6,185 nt of DNA from an uncultured Synergistales bacterium (GCA_905233515.1 CAJOEQ010000057.1:1-6185); one strand, 5' to 3'; positions 1 through 6,185 are shown, counted from the first letter of the stretch. The notes: generated by a model from the sequence alone, not told the origin. Made by a program: numbers and translations.

Positions 1-1428
1 TTCAGGAAGTCCTATAACTGCAACGTCGTGTACTTTAGGATGAGTAATAATAAAATTTTCGACTTGAACAGGATAAATATTTTCGCCGCCTGTTATAATA
101 ACGTCCTTCTTTCTGTCAACGAGCCAAACAAAGCCGTCTTTATCCATCATCGCCATATCGCCGGTAAATAGCCAGCCGTCTTTAATAGTTTCTGCTGTAG
201 CTTCTGGATTATGGTAATAGCAAAGCATTACGCCGGGACCCTTCACGCATAATTCGCCCGTTTCACCCTGTTTAACAGGCTTGTCATGTTCGTCAACAAT
301 TTTTAATTCCCAGCCATAACCGGCGACTCCGATTGCTCCGACTTTGTGAATATTCTCGATTCCTAAATGAACACAGCCCGGCCCAGTTGACTCAGAAAGT
401 CCGTAATTAGTATCATATTTGTGTTTAGGGAAGTAATCGAGCCAGTGTTTTATTAGTGAAGGCGGAACAGGCTGCGCTCCTATGTGCATTAAACGTAATT
501 GCGAAATATTGCGGCCTTCAAGTTTTAATTCACCTGAGTCAAGTGCCGTTAAAATATCCTGACACCACGGGACTAAGAGCCATACAATTGTGCATTGTTC
601 AAGAGATATTACATCTAAAATAGTTTTCGGTGATGTGCCTTTGAGTAAGACAGCCCGGCTCCCAGTATAAAGCGATCCGAACCAGTGCATTTTTGCGCCG
701 GTATGATATAAAGGTGGAATGCATAAAAATACGTCGTCGTGAGTAGTCTCATGATGTATAGCTTCCATTCGTGCAGATTGTAATAATGCCGTGTGATTGT
801 GTAAAATTGCTTTAGGGAATCCCGTAGTGCCTGATGAGAAATAAATTGCTGCCTCGTCCGAGTCTTCTATTAAAATTTTCGGCGCAACTGATGAGCAATT
901 ACTGACAGACTCGTTATAACTCTCTGCAAATGACGGGCAATTAGTTCCAACAAAGAATAACAAGCAATCTTCACCGAGTGCCAGTACAGTATTTTCGACT
1001 CGTCCTATGAACTCAGGGCCAAAGAATAAAATATCAACGTCAGCAAGATTCACGCAGTATTCTATTTCTTCAGATGAGTAACGAAAATTTAAGGGAACTG
1101 CTATAGCTCCAGTTTTAAGAATTCCGAAATAAATCGGCAGCCACTCAAGGCAATTCATTAATAAAATTGCAACTTTTTGACCTTTTTTTACGCCGCGTGA
1201 TAAAAGCATATTAGCTACTCGGTTTGCTTTCTCGTCAAAAACTGACCAAGTTATTTCGCGCCGATAAGGTTTTAAAGATGTCGCTTGAATCAAGTCATAT
1301 TCTTTCCATGTTAAGCGCACCGGCTCTTTTTGTTCGGGGTTAATCTCGACGAGTGCGACCTCATTGCCGTAAAGTTTTGAATTTCGCTCAAGTAAATCTG
1401 TGATAGGCAAATTAATTTTTCCTTCCAT
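1..1428 (-). CDS. AMP-forming acyl-CoA synthetase/ligase (class I adenylate-forming), C-terminus cut by window edge
   Basis: Activates a carboxylic acid with ATP to an acyl-adenylate and transfers it to CoA; expected to be cytosolic. The 476 visible residues carry the family motifs in order: the phosphate-binding loop SSGTTGFPKAILHNH (about 198-212, Lys206), PPLYHTGA (238-245), the adenine/substrate motif NYGLSESTGPG (341-351), GWLFTGD (418-424, Asp binding ribose), and the hinge DRKKDVIITGGENIYP (438-453). About 40-60 residues, including the catalytic lysine motif near the C-terminus, lie off the left edge. The substrate cannot be read from the sequence; medium-chain, aromatic and aryl-acetic acids are all possible. 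Start: ATG at 1428 follows an in-frame TAG directly and has no Shine-Dalgarno. A TTG at 1410 (protein starting PITDLLERN) has GGAAGGA about 9 nt upstream and may be the true start. The gene has its own promoter and lies 85 bp downstream of the ankyrin gene on the same strand. Family assignment is secure, substrate is not. Confidence 0.93.
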   Translation of the reverse strand, partial: MEGKINLPITDLLERNSKLYGNEVALVEINPEQKEPVRLTWKEYDLIQATSLKPYRREITWSVFDEKANRVANMLLSRGVKKGQKVAILLMNCLEWLPIYFGILKTGAIAVPLNFRYSSEEIEYCVNLADVDILFFGPEFIGRVENTVLALGEDCLLFFVGTNCPSFAESYNESVSNCSSVAPKILIEDSDEAAIYFSSGTTGFPKAILHNHTALLQSARMEAIHHETTHDDVFLCIPPLYHTGAKMHWFGSLYTGSRAVLLKGTSPKTILDVISLEQCTIVWLLVPWCQDILTALDSGELKLEGRNISQLRLMHIGAQPVPPSLIKHWLDYFPKHKYDTNYGLSESTGPGCVHLGIENIHKVGAIGVAGYGWELKIVDEHDKPVKQGETGELCVKGPGVMLCYYHNPEATAETIKDGWLFTGDMAMMDKDGFVWLVDRKKDVIITGGENIYPVQVENFIITHPKVHDVAVIGLPE

Positions 1429-1465
1429 CTATATATTTATAATATTATATTTCAAGACTTCAGGA

Positions 1466-1494
1466 AAAATAACGCATAATAAATTTATTGTCAA
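1466..1494 (-). promoter_or_regulatory. Sigma70-type promoter of the acyl-CoA ligase gene
   Basis: On the minus strand a perfect -35 TTGACA (1494-1489) is followed, after exactly 17 nt, by TATTTT (1471-1466, four of six matches to TATAAT). Transcription would start near 1459, giving a leader of about 30 nt before the ATG at 1428. The spacer holds the 12-bp perfect palindrome AATAAATTTATT (1478-1489), which could be an operator or just AT-rich chance. No hairpin plus T-run is seen in the gap, so read-through from the ankyrin gene is also possible. Confidence 0.6.
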
Positions 1495-1513
1495 TCTCTC
1501 AAATATGATTTAT

Positions 1514-4039
1514 TTACTCACCTAAAAATTTTCTTGCAAAATCATGAGCATCAAAGCCCGCATTATTCTTTATATTCATGTCAGCCCCTGAGTCGCGCAA
1601 GAAATTAAATAATTCTTTCTGTCTTCTCATTGCAGCAAACATTAAAGGCGTGTTACCGTTTTGATCTTGAGCGTTAATATTTGCTCCGGCTGCTATATAT
1701 TTTTTCAGGGATTCAATATTTTGATTGCTGGCTTTCATTAATTCACGATTAAGCAAATATTTTAAAATTTCTGAGTCCTTCATTCTTGGATTATCGATTG
1801 CCATATCAACGGCCTTGCATAAATTATCGTTTTGAGCGTCAATATTTGCACCCGCTTTGATTAAGTAAATCAACACTTCAGGCGAATTATTTGCAGCTGC
1901 TAGAATCAAAGCCGTATCACCGAGTTTATTTGCCTCGTTTATATTATTCTGAATGAGCATTTTCACGGCCTCTAGATTATTAAACTCTGCTGCTTTCATG
2001 AGAGCGTTAGAATTTTCCATATTGTGATGACTTATCATAGCACCGTCTTTGATTAATGCTCGTATTACTTCAGGCGTGTTAAATTCTGCGGCGATCATTA
2101 AAAGAGTATTATTATTCGGATCTCTTGCGTAGACATTTGCGCCGTCATTGATTGCGTTATGAATTTCTTGCGATGTACCTTTTTTGCAGAGTTCTAGAAA
2201 TTCAGTATCAGGAATTCTATTTCCTGCTAAAAGTTTTAATAATTCTGAGTCCTTAATTTCTCCCAGTGCATAAGATAGCGCGCTCTTGTGATAAATATCT
2301 AAAATTTTCGTGTCGGCATTTCTTGAGCATAAAATTTTTATAGTCTCTAGTTTCTTATTCATTACAGCGAGAATTAAAGCCGTCCTAACTTGAGCATTTA
2401 CAGAGTCAATATTTGCGCCGGAGTCTATTAATACATTAATTGCTTCAGGGTCATTATTAGATTCAGCCGCAATCATTAAAGCAGTGTTATTATTATCATC
2501 TTTAGAGTTTACATCTGCACCGGCTTTTATAGCGTCATTAATTTCCTGTGCTGTACCTGTCTTGCATAATTCGAGAAATTCCAAATTACTTGGCCTCTTT
2601 TCATTATTATCGTTATTATTATTATCGGATTCAAAAATTTCATCACTAACAATTTTATCATTAACGGGCGGCGTTGTTTGCTTTTGTTGAAGTAAAATCA
2701 ATATATTATTATCGAGTTTATTTTTTTTGCGCGCCTTAGCATAAGAAAAAGCACTCTTGCCGAACTTGTCAATTATTGTAATGTCTGCTCCCCTATCACA
2801 AAGAGTCTTGATTATGAGCGGAAAATTATATTGTGCAGCAAAAAATAAAGCTGTCTGACCGTGATTATTTACGGCGTTAATATTTGCTCCAGAGTCAATT
2901 AATACATTGATTGCTTCAGGGTCTCTATTAAATTGAGCGGCCATCATTAGAGCAGTAAATTTATTTTTCTTGCTTGCATTAGGATTTGCGCCCTGTTTTA
3001 GAGCTGATTTTATTAGAGAATGCTGAGCAGTTTTGCAGAGAGTCAAAAATTTTTTATCGTGCCATCCTGTTGAATTATTTGCGCTTGATTTTGCCCCTTG
3101 TTCCTGAGTATTAATATTAATGAGTGAGAGAATTATTTTTGTGTCTGACACGTCAACGACTCTAAATTTTTTTATTTCTCCCTCGTGATAAATATCGCTT
3201 AAATTTTCGTCATTCTCTAAAGGGATTTCATTTCTCGTTACGAGTCCGGGAATATTGCCGATTGAGACTGATAAATATTCTTCGTCGATTTCTGTAATCT
3301 TCCCTGAAATTATATCGTCCGGAGATATTACATCAATATACAGCGATTCGCACAAAGTCAAAGCGTAATCTAAAAGTTTTTGCCCCTCATCATGTGAATA
3401 AATTTTATTGAGGTGAACGGCCTTATTTCGTGAGTCTCTGATTTTATCAAGTAAATTAGATTTATCCTTGTCTATAAGATTGCGTGATAATAGTGCTTGA
3501 ATTTTAGCGGACTGCTTCCATTTACCAGTAGCGATATTACCGTTTTTGCTCATGAATTCCGCAATAAATTCGCCCATGTCGCCAATACAAAGCAAGCAAT
3601 AACGAACATTAGAGTATAAATTTTCTTCAGCTTCACGGCCATATTCAGCGAGTTTTGAGAGAGCCGGAATTTCTTTCAGAAAATTAAATTTGCTTTCACC
3701 GAACGAGTCAATAAACCATTTAGAGACTTCGCAGGCAGTATCTATTAATCTTTTAGCAGTAATTTGTGAGTCATAATCATTCGCGAATTCGAGCAAGGCA
3801 TTTAATTTTTCGCAAATAATTTCGTTGATTATTCCGCGCTGTGTTAATTCCTGAAGGGATATAGAGCTTGAAATATTATAATGTTTATGCAGGAGCTTAA
3901 TAATTGTCTCGCCGACTTTTCCGAGATAAAGCAATGATATATTACTGTCAATTTCTAGGCATTTTTCGGCCTTCTTGCAATAATTCTCAAGTTTAGGAAA
4001 TTTGCAATTACTGAGAAAATCAAATTTACTACTCTGCAT
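1514..4039 (-). CDS. Multidomain protein: two DUF4145/HEPN-like domains, S1-like domain, three ankyrin-repeat blocks
   Basis: Exact function unknown. Domains, numbered from the ATG: (i) 5-112, a DUF4145-type helical domain beginning KFDFL; (ii) 117-234, a second copy beginning KFNFL, with a matching LYS...LCIGDMGE helix and the motif RNKAVH (Arg204-His209), which fits the HEPN ribonuclease signature R-x4-H; (iii) 235-307, an S1-like OB fold (SGKITEID, VSIGNIPGLV, IILSLI), a fold that usually binds RNA; (iv) ankyrin blocks at about 331-451, 486-605 and 612-839, with typical units such as NTALMIAAE and GANINA; the first two are joined by an Asn-rich linker (452-484). No signal peptide or membrane segment is visible, so it is probably cytosolic. 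Start: an in-frame GTG at 4066 has no ribosome site. ATG at 4039 has AGGG 11 nt upstream, the same spacing as iorA and iorB, so I prefer it (841 residues; 850 from GTG). Ankyrin repeats are certain, S1 likely, HEPN-like good but unsearched. It could be an RNA-acting stress or defence protein, or a scaffold. Confidence 0.9.
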   Translation of the reverse strand: MQSSKFDFLSNCKFPKLENYCKKAEKCLEIDSNISLLYLGKVGETIIKLLHKHYNISSSISLQELTQRGIINEIICEKLNALLEFANDYDSQITAKRLIDTACEVSKWFIDSFGESKFNFLKEIPALSKLAEYGREAEENLYSNVRYCLLCIGDMGEFIAEFMSKNGNIATGKWKQSAKIQALLSRNLIDKDKSNLLDKIRDSRNKAVHLNKIYSHDEGQKLLDYALTLCESLYIDVISPDDIISGKITEIDEEYLSVSIGNIPGLVTRNEIPLENDENLSDIYHEGEIKKFRVVDVSDTKIILSLININTQEQGAKSSANNSTGWHDKKFLTLCKTAQHSLIKSALKQGANPNASKKNKFTALMMAAQFNRDPEAINVLIDSGANINAVNNHGQTALFFAAQYNFPLIIKTLCDRGADITIIDKFGKSAFSYAKARKKNKLDNNILILLQQKQTTPPVNDKIVSDEIFESDNNNNDNNEKRPSNLEFLELCKTGTAQEINDAIKAGADVNSKDDNNNTALMIAAESNNDPEAINVLIDSGANIDSVNAQVRTALILAVMNKKLETIKILCSRNADTKILDIYHKSALSYALGEIKDSELLKLLAGNRIPDTEFLELCKKGTSQEIHNAINDGANVYARDPNNNTLLMIAAEFNTPEVIRALIKDGAMISHHNMENSNALMKAAEFNNLEAVKMLIQNNINEANKLGDTALILAAANNSPEVLIYLIKAGANIDAQNDNLCKAVDMAIDNPRMKDSEILKYLLNRELMKASNQNIESLKKYIAAGANINAQDQNGNTPLMFAAMRRQKELFNFLRDSGADMNIKNNAGFDAHDFARKFLGE
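2408..2459 (-). repeat. Direct repeat copy within ankyrin coding sequence (block B)
   Basis: This 52-bp segment matches 2879-2930 at 46 of 52 positions by hand alignment. Both encode the NDPEAINVLIDSGANI type of ankyrin helix pair (block A has RDPEAI). The high DNA identity points to internal duplication of an ankyrin module rather than protein-level convergence. Confidence 0.75.
2603..2625 (-). repeat. ATT-type trinucleotide tract encoding an Asn-rich linker
   Basis: Runs of att interrupted by atc on the plus strand read as mostly AAT/AAC codons on the minus strand, giving DNNNNDNN between the first and second ankyrin blocks. It is low-complexity linker sequence and a plausible site of length change between strains. 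Confidence 0.7.
2879..2930 (-). repeat. Direct repeat copy within ankyrin coding sequence (block A)
   Basis: Partner of the 52-bp repeat at 2408-2459 (46 of 52 identical). It occupies the equivalent place, the second ankyrin unit, of the first block, which supports duplication of a whole module of roughly 120 residues. Confidence 0.75.
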
Positions 4040-4108
4040 TATTTTATTTGCCCTGCGCTCCTTCACGAAATTATTATAAAATTTTACATATTTTATTGCA
4101 GTATAAAA

Positions 4109-4117
4109 ATTTTAGCA
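4109..4117 (-). promoter_or_regulatory. Candidate extended -10 promoter of the ankyrin gene
   Basis: On the minus strand TGCTAAAAT (4117-4109) is an extended -10 element (TGN plus TAAAAT, five of six matches). A loose -35, TTGTAA (4140-4135), lies 20 nt upstream, which is longer than ideal. Transcription would begin near 4102 and give a leader of about 60 nt. An alternative -10, TATACT, lies at 4105-4100. The region is AT-rich, so false matches are easy. Confidence 0.35.
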
Positions 4118-4192
4118 TGGCATTAATGACGGAATTACAACGCGAGAAATACAGAATTTATCAATCAAAAATTTTCTTGAATAGCGCAAAAT

Positions 4193-4216
4193 TTGACATG
4201 AATTATATAATGCGTT
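4193..4216 (+). promoter_or_regulatory. TTGACA-N11-ATGCGTT element upstream of iorA
   Basis: A perfect TTGACA (4193-4198) is followed 11 nt later by ATGCGTT (4210-4216). The same arrangement occurs on the minus strand before the ligase gene (1494-1471). Here the 17-nt-spaced -10 position reads TCATTA, which is poor, so the element may be a regulator site rather than the promoter proper. A separate TATAAT at 4206-4211 lacks a -35 at normal spacing. Confidence 0.35.
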
Positions 4217-4248
4217 CATTAATGAGAGATTATTATTTTGTTATATAG

Positions 4249-4257
4249 TGTTAAAAT
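4249..4257 (+). promoter_or_regulatory. Candidate extended -10 promoter of iorAB
   Basis: TGTTAAAAT is an extended -10 (TGN plus TAAAAT). Transcription would begin near 4264 and leave a leader of about 26 nt that contains the ribosome site. No convincing -35 is seen. An overlapping TATATA/TATAGT (4242-4249) with TTAATG 17 nt before it (4219-4224) is an equally weak alternative. Confidence 0.35.
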
Positions 4258-4271
4258 TTTCAGCAATCTTG

Positions 4272-4278
4272 AAGGGGG
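4272..4278 (+). promoter_or_regulatory. Ribosome binding site of iorA
   Basis: AAGGGGG ends 11 nt before the ATG at 4290. A nearer ATG at 4282 is only 3 nt away and opens just ATG-TTT-AAA-TGA, whose stop overlaps the iorA start as ATGA. The site therefore supports 4290 as the iorA start. Confidence 0.75.
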
Positions 4279-4289
4279 ATAATGTTTAA

Positions 4290-6032
4290 ATGAAACAATT
4301 AATGCAGGGGAATTCAGCAGCAGCACGGGGACTTTATGAGGCCGGATGTTGTGTAGCGTCGAGTTATCCCGGCACACCCAGCACAGAAATAACGGAAGAG
4401 GCCGCAAAATTTAACGAAATTTACTGCGAATGGGCACCTAATGAAAAAGTTGCTATGGAGACAGCTTTCGGGGCATCTCTGGCAGGAGTTCGAAGTTTTT
4501 GCGGAATGAAACACGTGGGACTCAATGTTGCCGCAGATCCTTTATTTACTGTATCTTACACGGGAATTAATGCAGGCATGATTATTTGTGTAGCTGATGA
4601 TCCCGGTATGCACTCATCACAGAACGAACAGGACTCGCGACACTATGCAAGATCTGCAAAATTGCCAATGCTTGAGCCTTCTGACTCACAAGAATCACTA
4701 GAATTCTTTAAACGAGCTTTTGACATGTCAGAAGAATTTGACTCACCTGTCATTATAAAAATGTGTACACGTATAGCTCACTCTCAATCTTTAGTAGAAA
4801 CCGGAGAAAGAGTCGAACTCAACGCGCGGCCATATGAGAAAAATATAGCAAAATATGTAATGATGCCCGGAAATGCTATAAAACGTCATCCCATCGTAGA
4901 AGAACGCATGAGGAAATTGCAGGAACTCGCAGAAAATATTGACATAAATAGAATCGACTCCGGACGTGATAACTCAATCGGGATAATTACTTCGTCAACT
5001 AGCTATCAATATGTAAAAGAGGCATGCGGGGATTTATACCCAGTTTTAAAGCTCGGCATGATTTGGCCGTTACCTGATGAGAAAATAAAATCTTTCGCAA
5101 AAAGTGTTAAGCGTTTAATAATAGTTGAAGAGCTTGACCCGTTTATTGAGTCTTATTGTAAATCGCTCGGGCTTGAGTGTGAGGGCAAAAATTTATTTAA
5201 ACTTGAGGGCGAATTGAGTCAAAATATAATCGCTGAAAAATTAAATCTTCCAGTAAAACGCGGCTTAAAACTTGACGAGAAAATCCCCCCGCGTCCTCCT
5301 GTAATGTGCGCCGGGTGTCCTCATAGAGGGCTTTTTTTCACGCTGAATAAATTAAATTGTACTGTCTTAGGCGATATAGGCTGTTATACACTGGGAGCAG
5401 TTGCGCCGCTCTCATCAATGGAAATGACTCTCTGTATGGGAGCTTCAGTAAGTGCCCTTCATGGATTTAATAAAGCTCTTGAGCATTCTGACAAGAAATT
5501 AAAAACTGTCGCAGTTATAGGCGATTCAACTTTCATGCATTCAGGAATGACGGGACTCGCAAATATCGCTTATAATCAAAGCAATTCGCTTGTAATAATT
5601 CTTGATAATTCTATAACAGGAATGACAGGCCATCAGCAAAACCCTACAACAGGTTATAATATCAAAGGAGATCCAGCCGGAAAAATTAATCTTGAAAATT
5701 TATGCAGAGCAATGGGCTTTAACCGCGTAAAAGTAATAGATCCCTATAATTTGCAAGAATGCGAGTCAGTTATTCGTGAAGAATTAGAATCAAACGAACC
5801 CAGCGTAATAATTTCTCGTCGTCCCTGCGCTTTATTAAAATATGTAAAACATAAGCCCGCTTTACACGTGAATAATAATAAGTGCGTCGGCTGTAAATCC
5901 TGCATGAGAATAGGCTGCCCGGCAATCGCAATTAAAGAAGGTAAGGCAAAAATTGACTCGACTCTCTGTGTTGGCTGCGGAGTTTGTCAACAGTTATGCA
6001 AATTCAACGCATTTGAATCTCAGGAGGCTTAA
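4290..6032 (+). CDS. iorA: Indolepyruvate:ferredoxin oxidoreductase, alpha subunit
   Basis: Catalytic subunit of the cytosolic enzyme that converts aryl-pyruvates (indolepyruvate, phenylpyruvate, hydroxyphenylpyruvate) plus CoA to aryl-acetyl-CoA and CO2, reducing ferredoxin in aromatic amino-acid fermentation. The 580 residues give the full domain order: a pyrimidine-binding domain (about 1-175) with SSYPGTPSTEI and Glu52 in PNEKVA, the presumed cofactor-activating glutamate; a middle transketolase-C-like domain (about 228-320); a thiamine-diphosphate domain (about 330-510) with CAGCPHRG (340-347), GDIGCYTLG (361-369), GDSTFMHSG (411-419) and DNSITGMTG (439-447); and a C-terminal two-cluster ferredoxin domain with Cys532, 535, 538, 543 and Cys560, 563, 566, 570, enough for two 4Fe-4S clusters. 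Length is normal and no key residue seems lost. It is the first gene of an operon: iorB follows after 6 bp, with its ribosome site inside the iorA end. The upstream gene is divergent. Confidence 0.97.
   Translation: MKQLMQGNSAAARGLYEAGCCVASSYPGTPSTEITEEAAKFNEIYCEWAPNEKVAMETAFGASLAGVRSFCGMKHVGLNVAADPLFTVSYTGINAGMIICVADDPGMHSSQNEQDSRHYARSAKLPMLEPSDSQESLEFFKRAFDMSEEFDSPVIIKMCTRIAHSQSLVETGERVELNARPYEKNIAKYVMMPGNAIKRHPIVEERMRKLQELAENIDINRIDSGRDNSIGIITSSTSYQYVKEACGDLYPVLKLGMIWPLPDEKIKSFAKSVKRLIIVEELDPFIESYCKSLGLECEGKNLFKLEGELSQNIIAEKLNLPVKRGLKLDEKIPPRPPVMCAGCPHRGLFFTLNKLNCTVLGDIGCYTLGAVAPLSSMEMTLCMGASVSALHGFNKALEHSDKKLKTVAVIGDSTFMHSGMTGLANIAYNQSNSLVIILDNSITGMTGHQQNPTTGYNIKGDPAGKINLENLCRAMGFNRVKVIDPYNLQECESVIREELESNEPSVIISRRPCALLKYVKHKPALHVNNNKCVGCKSCMRIGCPAIAIKEGKAKIDSTLCVGCGVCQQLCKFNAFESQEA
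6022..6027 (+). promoter_or_regulatory. Ribosome binding site of iorB
   Basis: A perfect AGGAGG lies inside the last codons of iorA, 11 nt before the iorB ATG at 6039. It fixes the iorB start and indicates that the two subunits are translated from one transcript. Confidence 0.85.
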
Positions 6033-6038
6033 TAAATC

Positions 6039-6185
6039 ATGACAACAAAAAATATTATGATAGTCGGAGTCGGCGGTCAAGGCAGTGTCTTAGCAAGTAA
6101 ATTACTCGGTCATTTGCTGACTTCACAGAATTATGACGTAAAAGTCTCTGAAGTTCACGGAATGAGTCAGCGCGGCGGAAGTGTT
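6039..6185 (+). CDS. iorB: Indolepyruvate:ferredoxin oxidoreductase, beta subunit, 3' end cut by window edge
   Basis: Partner of IorA in the same oxidoreductase; it belongs to the pyruvate:ferredoxin oxidoreductase gamma-domain family. Only the first 49 residues are present, of a family length near 190-200. They show the nucleotide-fold-like start IMIVGVGGQGSVLASK (6-21) and the signature HGMSQRGGSV (40-49), which runs into the right edge. The start ATG has AGGAGG upstream, and the 6-bp gap after iorA is the usual iorAB arrangement. The identification rests on the N-terminal motifs together with the iorA context and is firm despite the truncation. Confidence 0.95.
   Translation, partial: MTTKNIMIVGVGGQGSVLASKLLGHLLTSQNYDVKVSEVHGMSQRGGSV

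Noticed and set aside
1429..1513. Possible terminator after the ankyrin gene.
   Set aside because: The only inverted repeat is an all-A/T palindrome with no G/C stem and no T-run placed as in an intrinsic terminator.
2484..2690. Plus-strand ORF of 68 codons inside the ankyrin gene, rich in Leu and Ser.
   Set aside because: It lies antisense to clear ankyrin coding sequence. The Leu/Ser-rich content is what the reverse complement of Asn/Asp/Ala-rich codons gives.
1514..4039. Ankyrin protein as a secreted host-acting effector.
   Set aside because: No signal peptide or transmembrane segment is visible at the N-terminus, and the HEPN-like and S1-like domains suggest a cytosolic RNA-related role. 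No secretion genes are in the window.
4206..4211. Perfect TATAAT on the plus strand as the iorA -10.
   Set aside because: The nearby TTGACA is only 7 nt upstream, no -35 is found at 16-18 nt, and the resulting leader would be long. It was not chosen as the main promoter.
4117..4248. Plus-strand ORF of 43 codons (beginning MALMTELQREKY) in the intergenic region upstream of iorA; a longer form starts at 4048.
   Set aside because: There is no ribosome binding site before any of its ATGs, it overlaps the candidate ankyrin-gene promoter and the longer form runs into that gene, and the peptide resembles no family I recognise. It is more likely non-coding.
4219..4514. Two minus-strand ORFs overlapping the start of iorA.
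   Set aside because: Both are antisense to conserved thiamine-enzyme coding sequence, lack ribosome sites and have no recognisable motifs.

Overview
The window looks like chromosomal DNA from a low-GC, strictly anaerobic bacterium. The best evidence is the oxygen-sensitive, ferredoxin-linked indolepyruvate oxidoreductase (iorA and the start of iorB), typical of amino-acid-fermenting anaerobes. Base composition is AT-rich by eye, coding sequence uses the standard code, and Shine-Dalgarno sites are conventional. A gut or rumen member of Synergistota or Clostridia would fit, but the sequence alone does not settle the phylum. No mobile element, tRNA, rRNA or CRISPR array is seen.

Layout: (1) 1-1428, minus strand, the first 476 residues of an AMP-forming acyl-CoA ligase whose C-terminal end lies beyond the left edge. 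It is preceded by a good sigma70-type promoter in the 85-bp gap. (2) 1514-4039, minus strand, an 841-residue protein with two DUF4145/HEPN-like domains, an S1-like OB fold, and about fifteen ankyrin units in three blocks. (3) 4040-4289, a divergent intergenic region of about 250 bp holding candidate promoters for both directions and some short palindromes. (4) 4290-6032, plus strand, complete iorA. (5) 6039 to the right edge, plus strand, the first 49 codons of iorB, co-transcribed with iorA.

How the genes fit together: IorA and IorB form one enzyme that oxidatively decarboxylates aryl-pyruvates, made by transamination of aromatic amino acids, to aryl-acetyl-CoA, CO2 and reduced ferredoxin. 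An acyl-CoA ligase close by is plausibly part of the same acid/CoA-thioester metabolism (inference), and both genes are preceded by a similar element, TTGACA-N11-ATGCGTT. The gene between them does not look metabolic. Its second N-terminal domain carries an R-N-x3-H motif of the HEPN ribonuclease type, followed by a putative RNA-binding S1 domain and a long ankyrin platform. That combination suggests an RNA-targeting or RNA-sensing protein and is the most interesting item in the window.
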